Below, one piece after another: positions 1 through 6,877 of a stretch of 18,024 bases of DNA. Every line of letters starts with the position of its first letter. Position 1 is the stretch's first letter. A model generated the notes under the pieces. The model was not told the origin of the DNA. It searched no databases and saw only the letters and a program-made list of their open reading frames with translations. The stretch lies in NCBI GenBank assembly GCA_937959145.1, contig CALGMC010000101.1, positions 1-18,024 on the forward strand, read 5' to 3'. The DNA is from an uncultured Chlorobiales bacterium (lineage in GTDB: Bacteria; Bacteroidota; Chlorobiia; Chlorobiales; Thermochlorobacteraceae). The position numbers and the translations under genes are program-made.

Positions 1-6
1 TTTTCT

Positions 7-978
7 ATGACGCTTTCACTGCGAGACTGTTCTCATCGGATAAAAGCGCGCGCGCTTGAATTGGGATTTTCCGCCGTCGGCATTTCACGCGCCGAAGCCC
101 TTTCCGATGAAGCACGAAAATTAGAGCAGTGGCTCGCGCGCGGCATGCACGGCGAAATGCGCTATATGGAAGAAAATTTTGAAAAGCGCACCAATCCCAA
201 AGTTCTCATGCCCGAAGCCAAATCCGTTGTTTCCGTGCTTGCGAATTACTTTCCTTCTCAACTCTCTCATTCCACCAATGGCAAAATTTCTATCTACGCA
301 CAAAGCAAAGACTATCACATCGTTGTCAAATCAAAATTGCAAACCCTCTTCTCGTTTGTCTGCGACTTGGTCGGGAATGTGAATGGACGCGCCTTTGTCG
401 ACTCCGCTCCGACAATGGATAAAGTCCTTGCACAGCGTTCAGGCTTGGGCTGGATTGGCAAACATACGAACCTCATTTCTCGACGGCTCGGCTCGTTTTT
501 TTTCATCGGAAATTTACTGCTCGACTGCGACCTCGATTACGACGCGCCCTACCTTCAAAACTACTGCGGCACTTGCACCGCTTGCATTGACCTTTGCCCA
601 ACACACGCCATCACGCACGACGGTCAAGTCGACGCCCGCAAGTGCATTTCCTACCTGACCATCGAACTCAAACGCAACTTCACCGACGAAGAAAAATCCA
701 TGCTCGGCGAATGGCTTTTTGGGTGCGATATTTGTCAAGACGTCTGCCCTTGGAACCGCTTTTCAAAGCCAACTGCCATTCCTGAATTTCACCCTAAACC
801 CGATGTTCAACGCCTTTCTGCTGACGATATTTTAGACTTCACAAAATCTTCCTTTCAGCGCGTCTTTGGCGAAACGCCTGTATTCAGAACAGGACTGCGC
901 CGCTTGAAGCGCAATGCCGAAGCCGTCAAAGAAAATTTGCGTTCTGAAAATTTGCGTTCAAATGGTGAAGCATCTTAA
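7..978 (+). CDS. queG: Epoxyqueuosine reductase QueG
   Basis: Cobalamin- and Fe-S-dependent reductase for the last step of queuosine synthesis, converting epoxyqueuosine to queuosine in the tRNA wobble position; cytoplasmic. The 323-residue product has the family length. VDSAP carries Asp132, the position of the catalytic Asp in characterised QueG, followed by the GLGWIGKHTN cobalamin-site region. Two [4Fe-4S] clusters are ligated by CGTCTACIDLC (Cys187, 190, 193, 197) plus Cys213, and by CDICQDVC (Cys240, 243, 247). The ATG at 7 gives the normal family N-terminus, although the frame stays open to the window edge, so an upstream start cannot be excluded. The C-terminal tail carries a duplicated ENLRS. 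The stop overlaps the stop of the convergent regulator by 4 bp. The family call is secure. Confidence 0.96.
   Translation: MTLSLRDCSHRIKARALELGFSAVGISRAEALSDEARKLEQWLARGMHGEMRYMEENFEKRTNPKVLMPEAKSVVSVLANYFPSQLSHSTNGKISIYAQSKDYHIVVKSKLQTLFSFVCDLVGNVNGRAFVDSAPTMDKVLAQRSGLGWIGKHTNLISRRLGSFFFIGNLLLDCDLDYDAPYLQNYCGTCTACIDLCPTHAITHDGQVDARKCISYLTIELKRNFTDEEKSMLGEWLFGCDICQDVCPWNRFSKPTAIPEFHPKPDVQRLSADDILDFTKSSFQRVFGETPVFRTGLRRLKRNAEAVKENLRSENLRSNGEAS
931..960 (+). repeat. 15-bp tandem duplication in the queG 3' end
   Basis: Two copies of a 15-bp unit (931-945 and 946-960) lie head to tail and differ only at the last base. They are in frame and encode ENLRS twice, just before the stop codon of queG. 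This looks like a recent in-frame slippage or duplication in a tail that is not part of the conserved enzyme core. Confidence 0.85.
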
Positions 979-3107
979 CGAAGGTATTGCTTGAATCGCT
1001 GTGGCGGGTCAATGTTGAGTTCTTTGCTGAAGGCGACTTTGCACTCATCGTAAAGTTTTTTGAGCTCGGCTGTTTGATTTGTTTTGACAAAGAGTTGAAA
1101 CAGTTGGTCATAAACAGGCTCGTAGATTCTATCTATTTCCAATATCCGCCGACCGATTGAAATCGCCTCTTGATACCTTTCCTCTTTTTGATACATCGCT
1201 CCCAACTCTATTGCGGCAGAGAAAAATTTTTCATTTAGCGATTCGCGCTCAAATGCCGCCCAATCTTCGAATGCGTCTTCACTAAGAAAATAGCCTTGAT
1301 ACATCTGAACGGCTTGCTCTAATTTTTTCTCTTTTGCTTTGCCGCTTTCTCTTTTCGCCGCATTTAGGAGCGACTTAAACTCAATGAAATCAATGTTCGC
1401 TTCTTCTGCGAAGTCGAGCACGTAGGCATGGTCTCGGTTGGTGAGGTATCGCGAGGGTTGATAGGCAGAAAGCGTTGGCTCTAAGGCTTTTCGAAGATGA
1501 GAGATGGTTGTTTTGAGTGCAGTTGCAATTTCTCGTGGATTGCTTTGCCAAAGTTGCTCGGCGAGTTCTTCCGTTGTTACGGCTTTTTGGTAATGAATGA
1601 GCAAATACTTAAACACGTCGCGCACCTTTTTGCGTTGCCAATCTTCTTTTGAGAGTTTGCGCCCGTTGAGCGTTACTTCAAATTTGCCGAAGGTTCGAAT
1701 GAGGATAGGTTTCTCTGCTGGTGTTTGTTGCAGGTCGCTCGTTTTGAATTTTTGCTCAACGCTTACGCGAATTGCTTCTTGAAAAGAAGTGAGTTCACTT
1801 GTTGGAATTCCATATTTTTCCGCGTCGCGTCGGGCTTTTTCAAGTTCATATTTTTCAATCACGGCTTTGGTTTTTCGCTTTTCGTCTTCGCCGAAGATTT
1901 CTTCTTTAAGTTTGTGCTCCTGCTCTTTGAACGCATTGCTTTTTTCGGTTTCTCCTAACTGCTCATAAATGCGCTTGAATTCGGTTAAGATTGCGAGTTG
2001 ATTTTTCTTTGAGCCTAATTCTTTGGCAAGCGCGTCGGCTTTTTCAAGCACGATTAAAGCATTGGTTAATTCGCCTTTGGACGCCAGAATGTTTGCAAGT
2101 CCAGTTTGAATCTCGACGGTAAGAATTTTATTTCCGATTTGCTCAGCAATCGCAAGCGCGGTTTGAAAGTAAGGTTCAGCGGAAGCATTGTCTTTCATTG
2201 AGGCATAGTCAATGCCCAAGTTCCATGCGGCTTGTGCATGTTCTTTTTGATAGCCGATGGTTTCTGCAACGGATAAGCTTTTTCGGTGATAGCGAATCGC
2301 GTTTGCGTAATCGCCGAGCGTGCGATAGCGATTCCCGACGTTGTTCAGACAAACGGAAATGTTGCGCTTGTCGCCGATGGTTTCGTAAATGGAAAGCCCT
2401 TCGAGTTCGTAAGCCAGTGCGGTTGCGTGCTCACCCATCGCGCCGTAGACCGTTCCGATATTTGCCAGCGAAGCGGCTTGGCTGTGTCTCAGCCCTAAAT
2501 CTTCCGATGCGTTTAGACTTTCAAAGAGGTATTCAAGCGCGTTGCGATACTCGCCGATGTTGAAGTAAATCGCGGCAAGATTATTGGCGACGCGAGCATA
2601 TCCGCGCTTATCGCGCAGATTTTCATAAATCGCAAAACATTTGAAGTATGCCGCCGCCGCCTCGTCTTTCTTGCCCAAATTTTCTTGCACAATCGCAAGG
2701 TGCATCATTGCGTCGGCAATGCTTTTTGGGTGATTGATGGATTGCGCGATTTGAATGCTTTGCGAGAGTTTCTCCATCGCTTGCGCATAACGCCCTTGAT
2801 TACAAAGCGTCATGCCTTCGAGGCGAAGTGCGGCGCACAGCCCTAATTTATCGTTGATGGCTTCAAACTGCTGTTGGGTTCGGCGAGCGGCATTGAGCGT
2901 TGCTGAATAGTCGGCGCGGAAGTAGGCGGCAAAACCTTCAATCCAATCGCACCATATCAAGGTGGATTCATCGTTTTCGGCAAGTGCTTGCTTGCGTGCT
3001 TCTTGCATCAGATTCAGCGCGATTTGCATGTCTTCCTGCATTCGCGCGATTGCCTGCGCAATTCTCGCATTCAGTTCAGCAGTCGGTTTTGGCTTTTGCT
3101 TCAGCAT
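975..3107 (-). CDS. TPR-repeat / SARP-type (wHTH + BTAD) transcriptional regulator
   Basis: A 710-residue cytoplasmic regulator. Residues about 1-390 are tandem TPR-like helical repeats of about 40 residues (for example LANIGTVYGAMGEHATALAY and LNNVGNRYRTLGDYANAIRY), a protein- or ligand-binding scaffold. A charged, probably coiled-coil linker follows at about 395-440. From about residue 468 comes an OmpR-like winged helix (IRTFGKFEVTLNGRKL, later TTEELAEQLW and LKTTISHLRKAL), then a bacterial transcriptional activator domain (BTAD) to the C-terminus. Classical SARPs carry the DNA-binding domain at the N-terminus, so the order is reversed here. The signal and targets are unknown. The ATG at 3107 has AGAGG only 1 nt upstream, unusually close; an in-frame stop lies 12 nt upstream, so the gene cannot extend far. 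It lies 44 bp downstream of the globin gene on the same strand, suggesting co-transcription. No HTH-independent enzymatic domain is visible. Confidence 0.88.
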   Translation of the reverse strand: MLKQKPKPTAELNARIAQAIARMQEDMQIALNLMQEARKQALAENDESTLIWCDWIEGFAAYFRADYSATLNAARRTQQQFEAINDKLGLCAALRLEGMTLCNQGRYAQAMEKLSQSIQIAQSINHPKSIADAMMHLAIVQENLGKKDEAAAAYFKCFAIYENLRDKRGYARVANNLAAIYFNIGEYRNALEYLFESLNASEDLGLRHSQAASLANIGTVYGAMGEHATALAYELEGLSIYETIGDKRNISVCLNNVGNRYRTLGDYANAIRYHRKSLSVAETIGYQKEHAQAAWNLGIDYASMKDNASAEPYFQTALAIAEQIGNKILTVEIQTGLANILASKGELTNALIVLEKADALAKELGSKKNQLAILTEFKRIYEQLGETEKSNAFKEQEHKLKEEIFGEDEKRKTKAVIEKYELEKARRDAEKYGIPTSELTSFQEAIRVSVEQKFKTSDLQQTPAEKPILIRTFGKFEVTLNGRKLSKEDWQRKKVRDVFKYLLIHYQKAVTTEELAEQLWQSNPREIATALKTTISHLRKALEPTLSAYQPSRYLTNRDHAYVLDFAEEANIDFIEFKSLLNAAKRESGKAKEKKLEQAVQMYQGYFLSEDAFEDWAAFERESLNEKFFSAAIELGAMYQKEERYQEAISIGRRILEIDRIYEPVYDQLFQLFVKTNQTAELKKLYDECKVAFSKELNIDPPQRFKQYLR

Positions 3108-3151
3108 TCCTCTTGATTAAGGTTTTTGCGTTGCTGTTTAAGCGACCTTAT

Positions 3152-3532
3152 TTAACCGTCTTTATTTCGCATAAAATCTGCAGTTCTGAAAAAGGCTTGC
3201 TCGAGCGTTAGGCGAAGTTCCTCTGACAGATTGATTTTTATCATGGCTTCCTTCATGCAGAGCATCCATTGGTCGCGTTCTTCTTCGCCAATCGGGAACG
3301 GCAAATGTCGCGCTCGCAAACGCGGGTGTCCGTATTTCTTGATATAGAGCGGCTCTCCGCCAAGCCAGCCTGAAAGGAACATAAAGAGTTTTTCGCGAGA
3401 AACACGTAAATCTTTGGGGTGAAGGTCTCGGATTTTCTTGGCGCGTGGGTCGGCGTCCATGATGTCGTAGAACGTGTCGACGAGCTGACGCACTTTTGCT
3501 TCGCCGCCGAGTTGTTCATAAAGCGTTGTCAT
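3152..3532 (-). CDS. Truncated hemoglobin, group II (trHbO-like)
   Basis: A 126-residue 2-on-2 globin that binds heme and probably reacts with O2, NO or peroxides; cytoplasmic. The N-terminus MTTLYEQLGGEAKVRQLVDTFY is typical, with the Tyr of TFYDIM in the B10 position. FLSGWLGGEPLYIKKYGHP and ARHLPFPIG are the group II signature, the His of ARHLPF being the proximal heme ligand. The Trp of RDQW matches the G8 Trp of this group. I chose the ATG at 3532; an in-frame TTG at 3571 would add 13 residues with no family support. No clear Shine-Dalgarno sequence precedes the start. The gene is divergent from the GH125 gene and upstream of the TPR/SARP regulator on the same strand. The family is secure; the physiological role is inferred. 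Confidence 0.94.
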   Translation of the reverse strand: MTTLYEQLGGEAKVRQLVDTFYDIMDADPRAKKIRDLHPKDLRVSREKLFMFLSGWLGGEPLYIKKYGHPRLRARHLPFPIGEEERDQWMLCMKEAMIKINLSEELRLTLEQAFFRTADFMRNKDG

Positions 3533-3600
3533 GTATTGAAAAGACTTTATTTTGCGTTTTAACCGATTCAATCAACATTTTTCCAATTTCTATCCAAACG
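3533..3600. promoter_or_regulatory. Divergent intergenic region (globin / GH125)
   Basis: This AT-rich 68-bp gap separates two start codons pointing away from each other, so it should carry both promoters or their core parts. I see no convincing pair of -35/-10 boxes and no clear Shine-Dalgarno sequence before either ATG. The assignment rests on gene orientation only. Confidence 0.4.
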
Positions 3601-5046
3601 ATGCTATCTCGCCGTGATGTTCTCAAAACCACTTCGCTTGCCTTGACAGGGTTTGCTCTTGGAATTAACACTTTCAAATTTTCAGAAGCCTTTTCGGAAG
3701 AATTTAAGAGCAATCGCCCCGAACGAAATAAGCGCAAATTTACGAGCGATTCCGTTGATGCCACCATCGAGCGCATGAAAAAAACGATTGCCGATAAAGA
3801 ATTGGCTTGGCTTTTTGAGAACTGTTTTCCCAATACGCTCGACACCACGATTGAGCATCACGGCAAGCTAAACGGCAAGATCGATACCTTCGTCATTACA
3901 GGCGATATTCCCGCGATGTGGCTTCGCGACTCGAGCGCACAAGTAACGCCCTACATTCCGCTTTGCAAAAACGACCGCGCCTTGCAGAGCCTCATTCTCG
4001 GCGTCATCAATCGCCAAACCAACTGCATCTTGATTGACCCTTACGCCAACGCCTTTAATTACGACAACAAAGAACAATCGCGCTGGCATCAAGATAAAAC
4101 CGCCATGCGCAACGAACTGCACGAGCGCAAATGGGAAATCGATTCGCTTTGCTACGCCATTCGCCTCGCCTATCTCTATTGGAAAACTACAGGCGATGCG
4201 TCGTTTATGGATAAAGATTGGCAGGCGGCAATGAAACGCATTTACGACATCTTCCGCGAACAGCAACGCTTGCACGACGACGGCTCATATCGCTTCAAAC
4301 GCGAATTTGCCGCGTGGTATGGCGACTTCATCGCCAACGATGGGCTTGGACTTCCTACAAAAAAAGTCGGCTTAATTCACTCTGCTTTCCGCCCTTCCGA
4401 CGATGCTTGTTTGTTTCCTTTCTTGATTCCCTCAAACTTCTTTGCGGTTGTCTCGCTTCGCCAACTTGCCGAAATGGTCTCTGTGGAATTGCGCGATAAA
4501 GCCTTTGCAACTTCGTGTCGAGCGTTCGCCGATGAACTCGAGCCGCTCCTTTACGAGCATGGCAGAGCCTTTCATTTGAAGTATGGCTACTGCTACGCCT
4601 TTGAAACGGACGGATTCGGTAACCGATATTTTATGGACGACGGCAATTTGCCCTCGCTCATGTCGCTTCCCTATCTCGGCTGCGTTCCGATTGATGATGA
4701 AGTCTATCAAAACACGCGCAAGTTTATTTTATCCGACGACCACATGTATTACTTCAAAGGCGACGCGGGTGAAGGCTACGGCGGACCGCACGCTGGTTGG
4801 GAAATGATTTGGCACTTGGGCGTCATTGCTGTTGCGCTCACCTCAACACGCGACGAGGAAATTTTGAAACAACTGCGCATTCTCAAAACAACGCACGCGG
4901 GCACAGGTTTCATGCACGAAGCCTTTCACAAAGACGACGCCAAACGCTTCACGCGCGCTTGGTTTGCGTGGGCAAATACGCTCTTCGGCGAACTGCTCTT
5001 GAAACTCGAGAAAGAACGCCCGCACCTTTTGAAAAAAGAAGTTTGA
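3601..5046 (+). CDS. Exported GH125 exo-alpha-1,6-mannosidase-like enzyme
   Basis: Glycoside hydrolase family 125 (former DUF1237): inverting, metal-independent exo-alpha-mannosidases that release alpha-1,6-linked mannose. The 481-residue product starts with MLSRRDVLKTTSLALTGFALG, a twin-arginine (Tat) signal with the SRRxxLK motif, so it should fold in the cytoplasm and act in the periplasm or beyond. The family hallmark GDIPAMWLRDSSAQ lies at residues 101-114. Candidate catalytic acids are in RPSDDA (Asp267/268) and MHEAF (Glu440), by analogy with characterised members. GGPHAGWEMIWHLG is also typical. I chose the ATG at 3601 because it begins the Tat signal; the frame is open upstream to about 3496 without family support. 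The gene is followed after 44 bp by the AAA ATPase. The substrate is inferred from the family; other alpha-mannosides are possible. Confidence 0.93.
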   Translation: MLSRRDVLKTTSLALTGFALGINTFKFSEAFSEEFKSNRPERNKRKFTSDSVDATIERMKKTIADKELAWLFENCFPNTLDTTIEHHGKLNGKIDTFVITGDIPAMWLRDSSAQVTPYIPLCKNDRALQSLILGVINRQTNCILIDPYANAFNYDNKEQSRWHQDKTAMRNELHERKWEIDSLCYAIRLAYLYWKTTGDASFMDKDWQAAMKRIYDIFREQQRLHDDGSYRFKREFAAWYGDFIANDGLGLPTKKVGLIHSAFRPSDDACLFPFLIPSNFFAVVSLRQLAEMVSVELRDKAFATSCRAFADELEPLLYEHGRAFHLKYGYCYAFETDGFGNRYFMDDGNLPSLMSLPYLGCVPIDDEVYQNTRKFILSDDHMYYFKGDAGEGYGGPHAGWEMIWHLGVIAVALTSTRDEEILKQLRILKTTHAGTGFMHEAFHKDDAKRFTRAWFAWANTLFGELLLKLEKERPHLLKKEV

Positions 5047-5090
5047 CGCTCATCTTTGAACGCATTACATCTGACCAAGATTGTCTCGAT

Positions 5091-6275
5091 ATGTATATCT
5101 CCAAATTAGTTTTAGAAAACTGGCGCAATTTCAGAAGCGTTGAAGCCTCGTTAAATCCGCGTGTTTTTATCGTTGGACCAAACGCATCGGGAAAATCTAA
5201 TCTCCTTGATGTGTTTCGGTTTCTGAGAGATTTAGCCACAACAGGCGGCGGATTGCAACAAGCGGTTAATAAAAATCGCGGCGGCGTCTCAAAAATCCGT
5301 TGTCTCTCCGCACGAACTCAATCCGACATCAAAATTGAAGTTCATCTCTCCAACGATTTGACTCATCAAGTTGAATGGAAATACGAAATTGGATTTTCGC
5401 AAACAGGCGGCGGAATTGTCGATGCACGTGCCAAATTGAAATATGAGCGAGTCCATGACAAGCACGGTAAGTTGCTCTGCAACAGACCCAACGATGATAG
5501 AAAAAATGGAAACTCAATAGATGAAAAACTTTTAGAATACACATGGTTGGAGCAACCCAACGCCAACGCCGCATTCAGAGAAGTAGCGGAGTTCTTTGAG
5601 GGAATTCAGTATTTGCATGTCGTTCCTCAATTGATGCGCGATTCAAAGTCTTTCACTCACTTGAGCAATACTGCTGATTTTTACGGTCGGAATTTGATTG
5701 AGCGGATAAATCGCGCGAACAAAAAAACTCAAAGTTCGTTCTTAAAGCGCATTGAAAAAGCGTTGAAACTTGCTGTTCCTCAGTTTAGTCAATTAGAATT
5801 GGTTAAAGACGAAGACGGGATTCCGCATCTTCAAGCACGCTACAAGCACTGGCGAGCCGTAGACGCGAAGCAATTAGAAAATCAATTTTCAGACGGAACA
5901 CTGAGGCTGATTGGATTTCTATGGGCGATGCAAGATGGAAACAAACCACTCCTTTTGGAAGAGCCTGAACTATCGCTTCACTCTGCGATTGTTACAGAAC
6001 TCGCTGATATTATTCATCGCCTCCAAACCAAAAAAGGCGGTATCAAAAGGCAAGTCATTCTGACCACAAATAGTTTTGACCTCTTGTCCAATAAGGGAAT
6101 TTCACCGGAAGAAGTTTTGATGCTCCTGCCCAGTGATGAAGGAACTGTTGTAAAAAATCCCGCTGATGATGAAGAAATTCTTGCTCTGTTGAAGGGCGGC
6201 ATGTCTATCGCCGAAGCCGTTGTTCCAAAAACTGCACCAAAATCAATTCATCAATTTTCACTTCAATTTGACTGA
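5091..6275 (+). CDS. AAA ATPase (AAA15/AAA21, OLD/RecF-like), first half of a split ATPase-Toprim pair
   Basis: A 394-residue cytoplasmic ATPase of the ABC/SMC-like class. MYISKLVLENWRNF is the usual N-terminal strand of RecF/OLD-type ATPases. Walker A is GPNASGKS (residues 29-36). An ABC-signature-like FSDGTLR lies at 266-272 and Walker B LLLEEPELSLH at 287-297, followed by a switch segment VILTTNSFDLL. OLD proteins continue into a Toprim nuclease domain; this one stops without it, and the next gene supplies a Toprim-like protein. The ATG at 5091 begins the family motif; the frame is open upstream inside the GH125 gene but codes for nothing family-like. The stop overlaps the next start as TGATG, implying translational coupling. 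Base composition looks lower in G+C than the flanking glycosidase genes in the short stretches I counted. Probable role: antiphage or anti-plasmid defence, by analogy with PARIS AriA and AbiL. The ATPase family is firm; the defence role is inferred. Confidence 0.87.
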   Translation: MYISKLVLENWRNFRSVEASLNPRVFIVGPNASGKSNLLDVFRFLRDLATTGGGLQQAVNKNRGGVSKIRCLSARTQSDIKIEVHLSNDLTHQVEWKYEIGFSQTGGGIVDARAKLKYERVHDKHGKLLCNRPNDDRKNGNSIDEKLLEYTWLEQPNANAAFREVAEFFEGIQYLHVVPQLMRDSKSFTHLSNTADFYGRNLIERINRANKKTQSSFLKRIEKALKLAVPQFSQLELVKDEDGIPHLQARYKHWRAVDAKQLENQFSDGTLRLIGFLWAMQDGNKPLLLEEPELSLHSAIVTELADIIHRLQTKKGGIKRQVILTTNSFDLLSNKGISPEEVLMLLPSDEGTVVKNPADDEEILALLKGGMSIAEAVVPKTAPKSIHQFSLQFD

Positions 6276-6877
6276 TGTCCCCAACGTTCATCAATTTAGT
6301 CGTTGAAGACGAAGTTCAACGAAACATCTTGCTGAAAATTATTGACGCTCAAAATTTTCCTTTTGAAGTCAGTGCCATCTATGGATTGAAAGGCAATTCT
6401 TATATCAGGAGCAAACTGCGTTCGTTTAACGATGCTTCAAAATTCACGCCTTATCTCATTCTGACCGATTTAGACCAATATCATTGCCCTAAACAACTGC
6501 TTAATGAATGGATAAACTTTGAGACAAATCCAAACTTTATCTTCCGCATTGCTGTGCACGAAGCCGAGTCATGGCTTATGGCGGATAGAAAGAATTTCGC
6601 TCGCTTTTTTCACATCTCTCATACACGTATTCCTCCCAATCCTGAAAGCGTTCCAAATCCAAAGGAACTCCTGCTCAATCTCGTTTCACACTCGCGACAA
6701 AGGCGTATCCGAGACGAAATGCTACATTTCGGCAAGGCTGTCAGAGGCGCGGGCTATAATGATATGCTCTCACAGTTCATCTTCAACACTTGGAATGTGG
6801 AAGAAGCCTCAAACGCATCTGAAAGTTTAGCACGCATGCTTCGCCGATTACACCTTTTTACTCAACCAAAGCAATGA
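6275..6877 (+). CDS. DUF4276-family, Toprim-like putative nuclease
   Basis: A 200-residue cytoplasmic protein that resembles the DUF4276 family, thought to have a Toprim-like fold. Acidic motifs expected of a Toprim metal site are visible: VVEDE with Glu11 near the N-terminus, ILTDLDQ with Asp65 and Asp67, and HEAESWLMAD (residues 95-104), which matches the conserved E-x-E-x-W segment of the family. A basic, Arg-rich C-terminal half (for example SRQRRIRDE) could contact nucleic acid. Its start overlaps the ATPase stop (TGATG), and its stop overlaps the GH31 start (ATGA). The pair resembles split OLD systems in which an ATPase sensor controls a separate Toprim effector. The family assignment is from memory of motifs and should be taken as probable. 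DNA or RNA cleavage is inferred, not shown. Confidence 0.75.
   Translation: MSPTFINLVVEDEVQRNILLKIIDAQNFPFEVSAIYGLKGNSYIRSKLRSFNDASKFTPYLILTDLDQYHCPKQLLNEWINFETNPNFIFRIAVHEAESWLMADRKNFARFFHISHTRIPPNPESVPNPKELLLNLVSHSRQRRIRDEMLHFGKAVRGAGYNDMLSQFIFNTWNVEEASNASESLARMLRRLHLFTQPKQ

Noticed and set aside
3868..4275. 135-residue open frame on the minus strand inside the GH125 gene
   Set aside because: It is antisense to conserved GH125 sequence, with no start context or family signal.
4797..5090. 98-residue upstream extension of the ATPase frame into GH125
   Set aside because: It overlaps the 3' end of GH125 out of frame, is Arg/His-rich and has no ATPase family similarity; the family start motif begins at the ATG at 5091.
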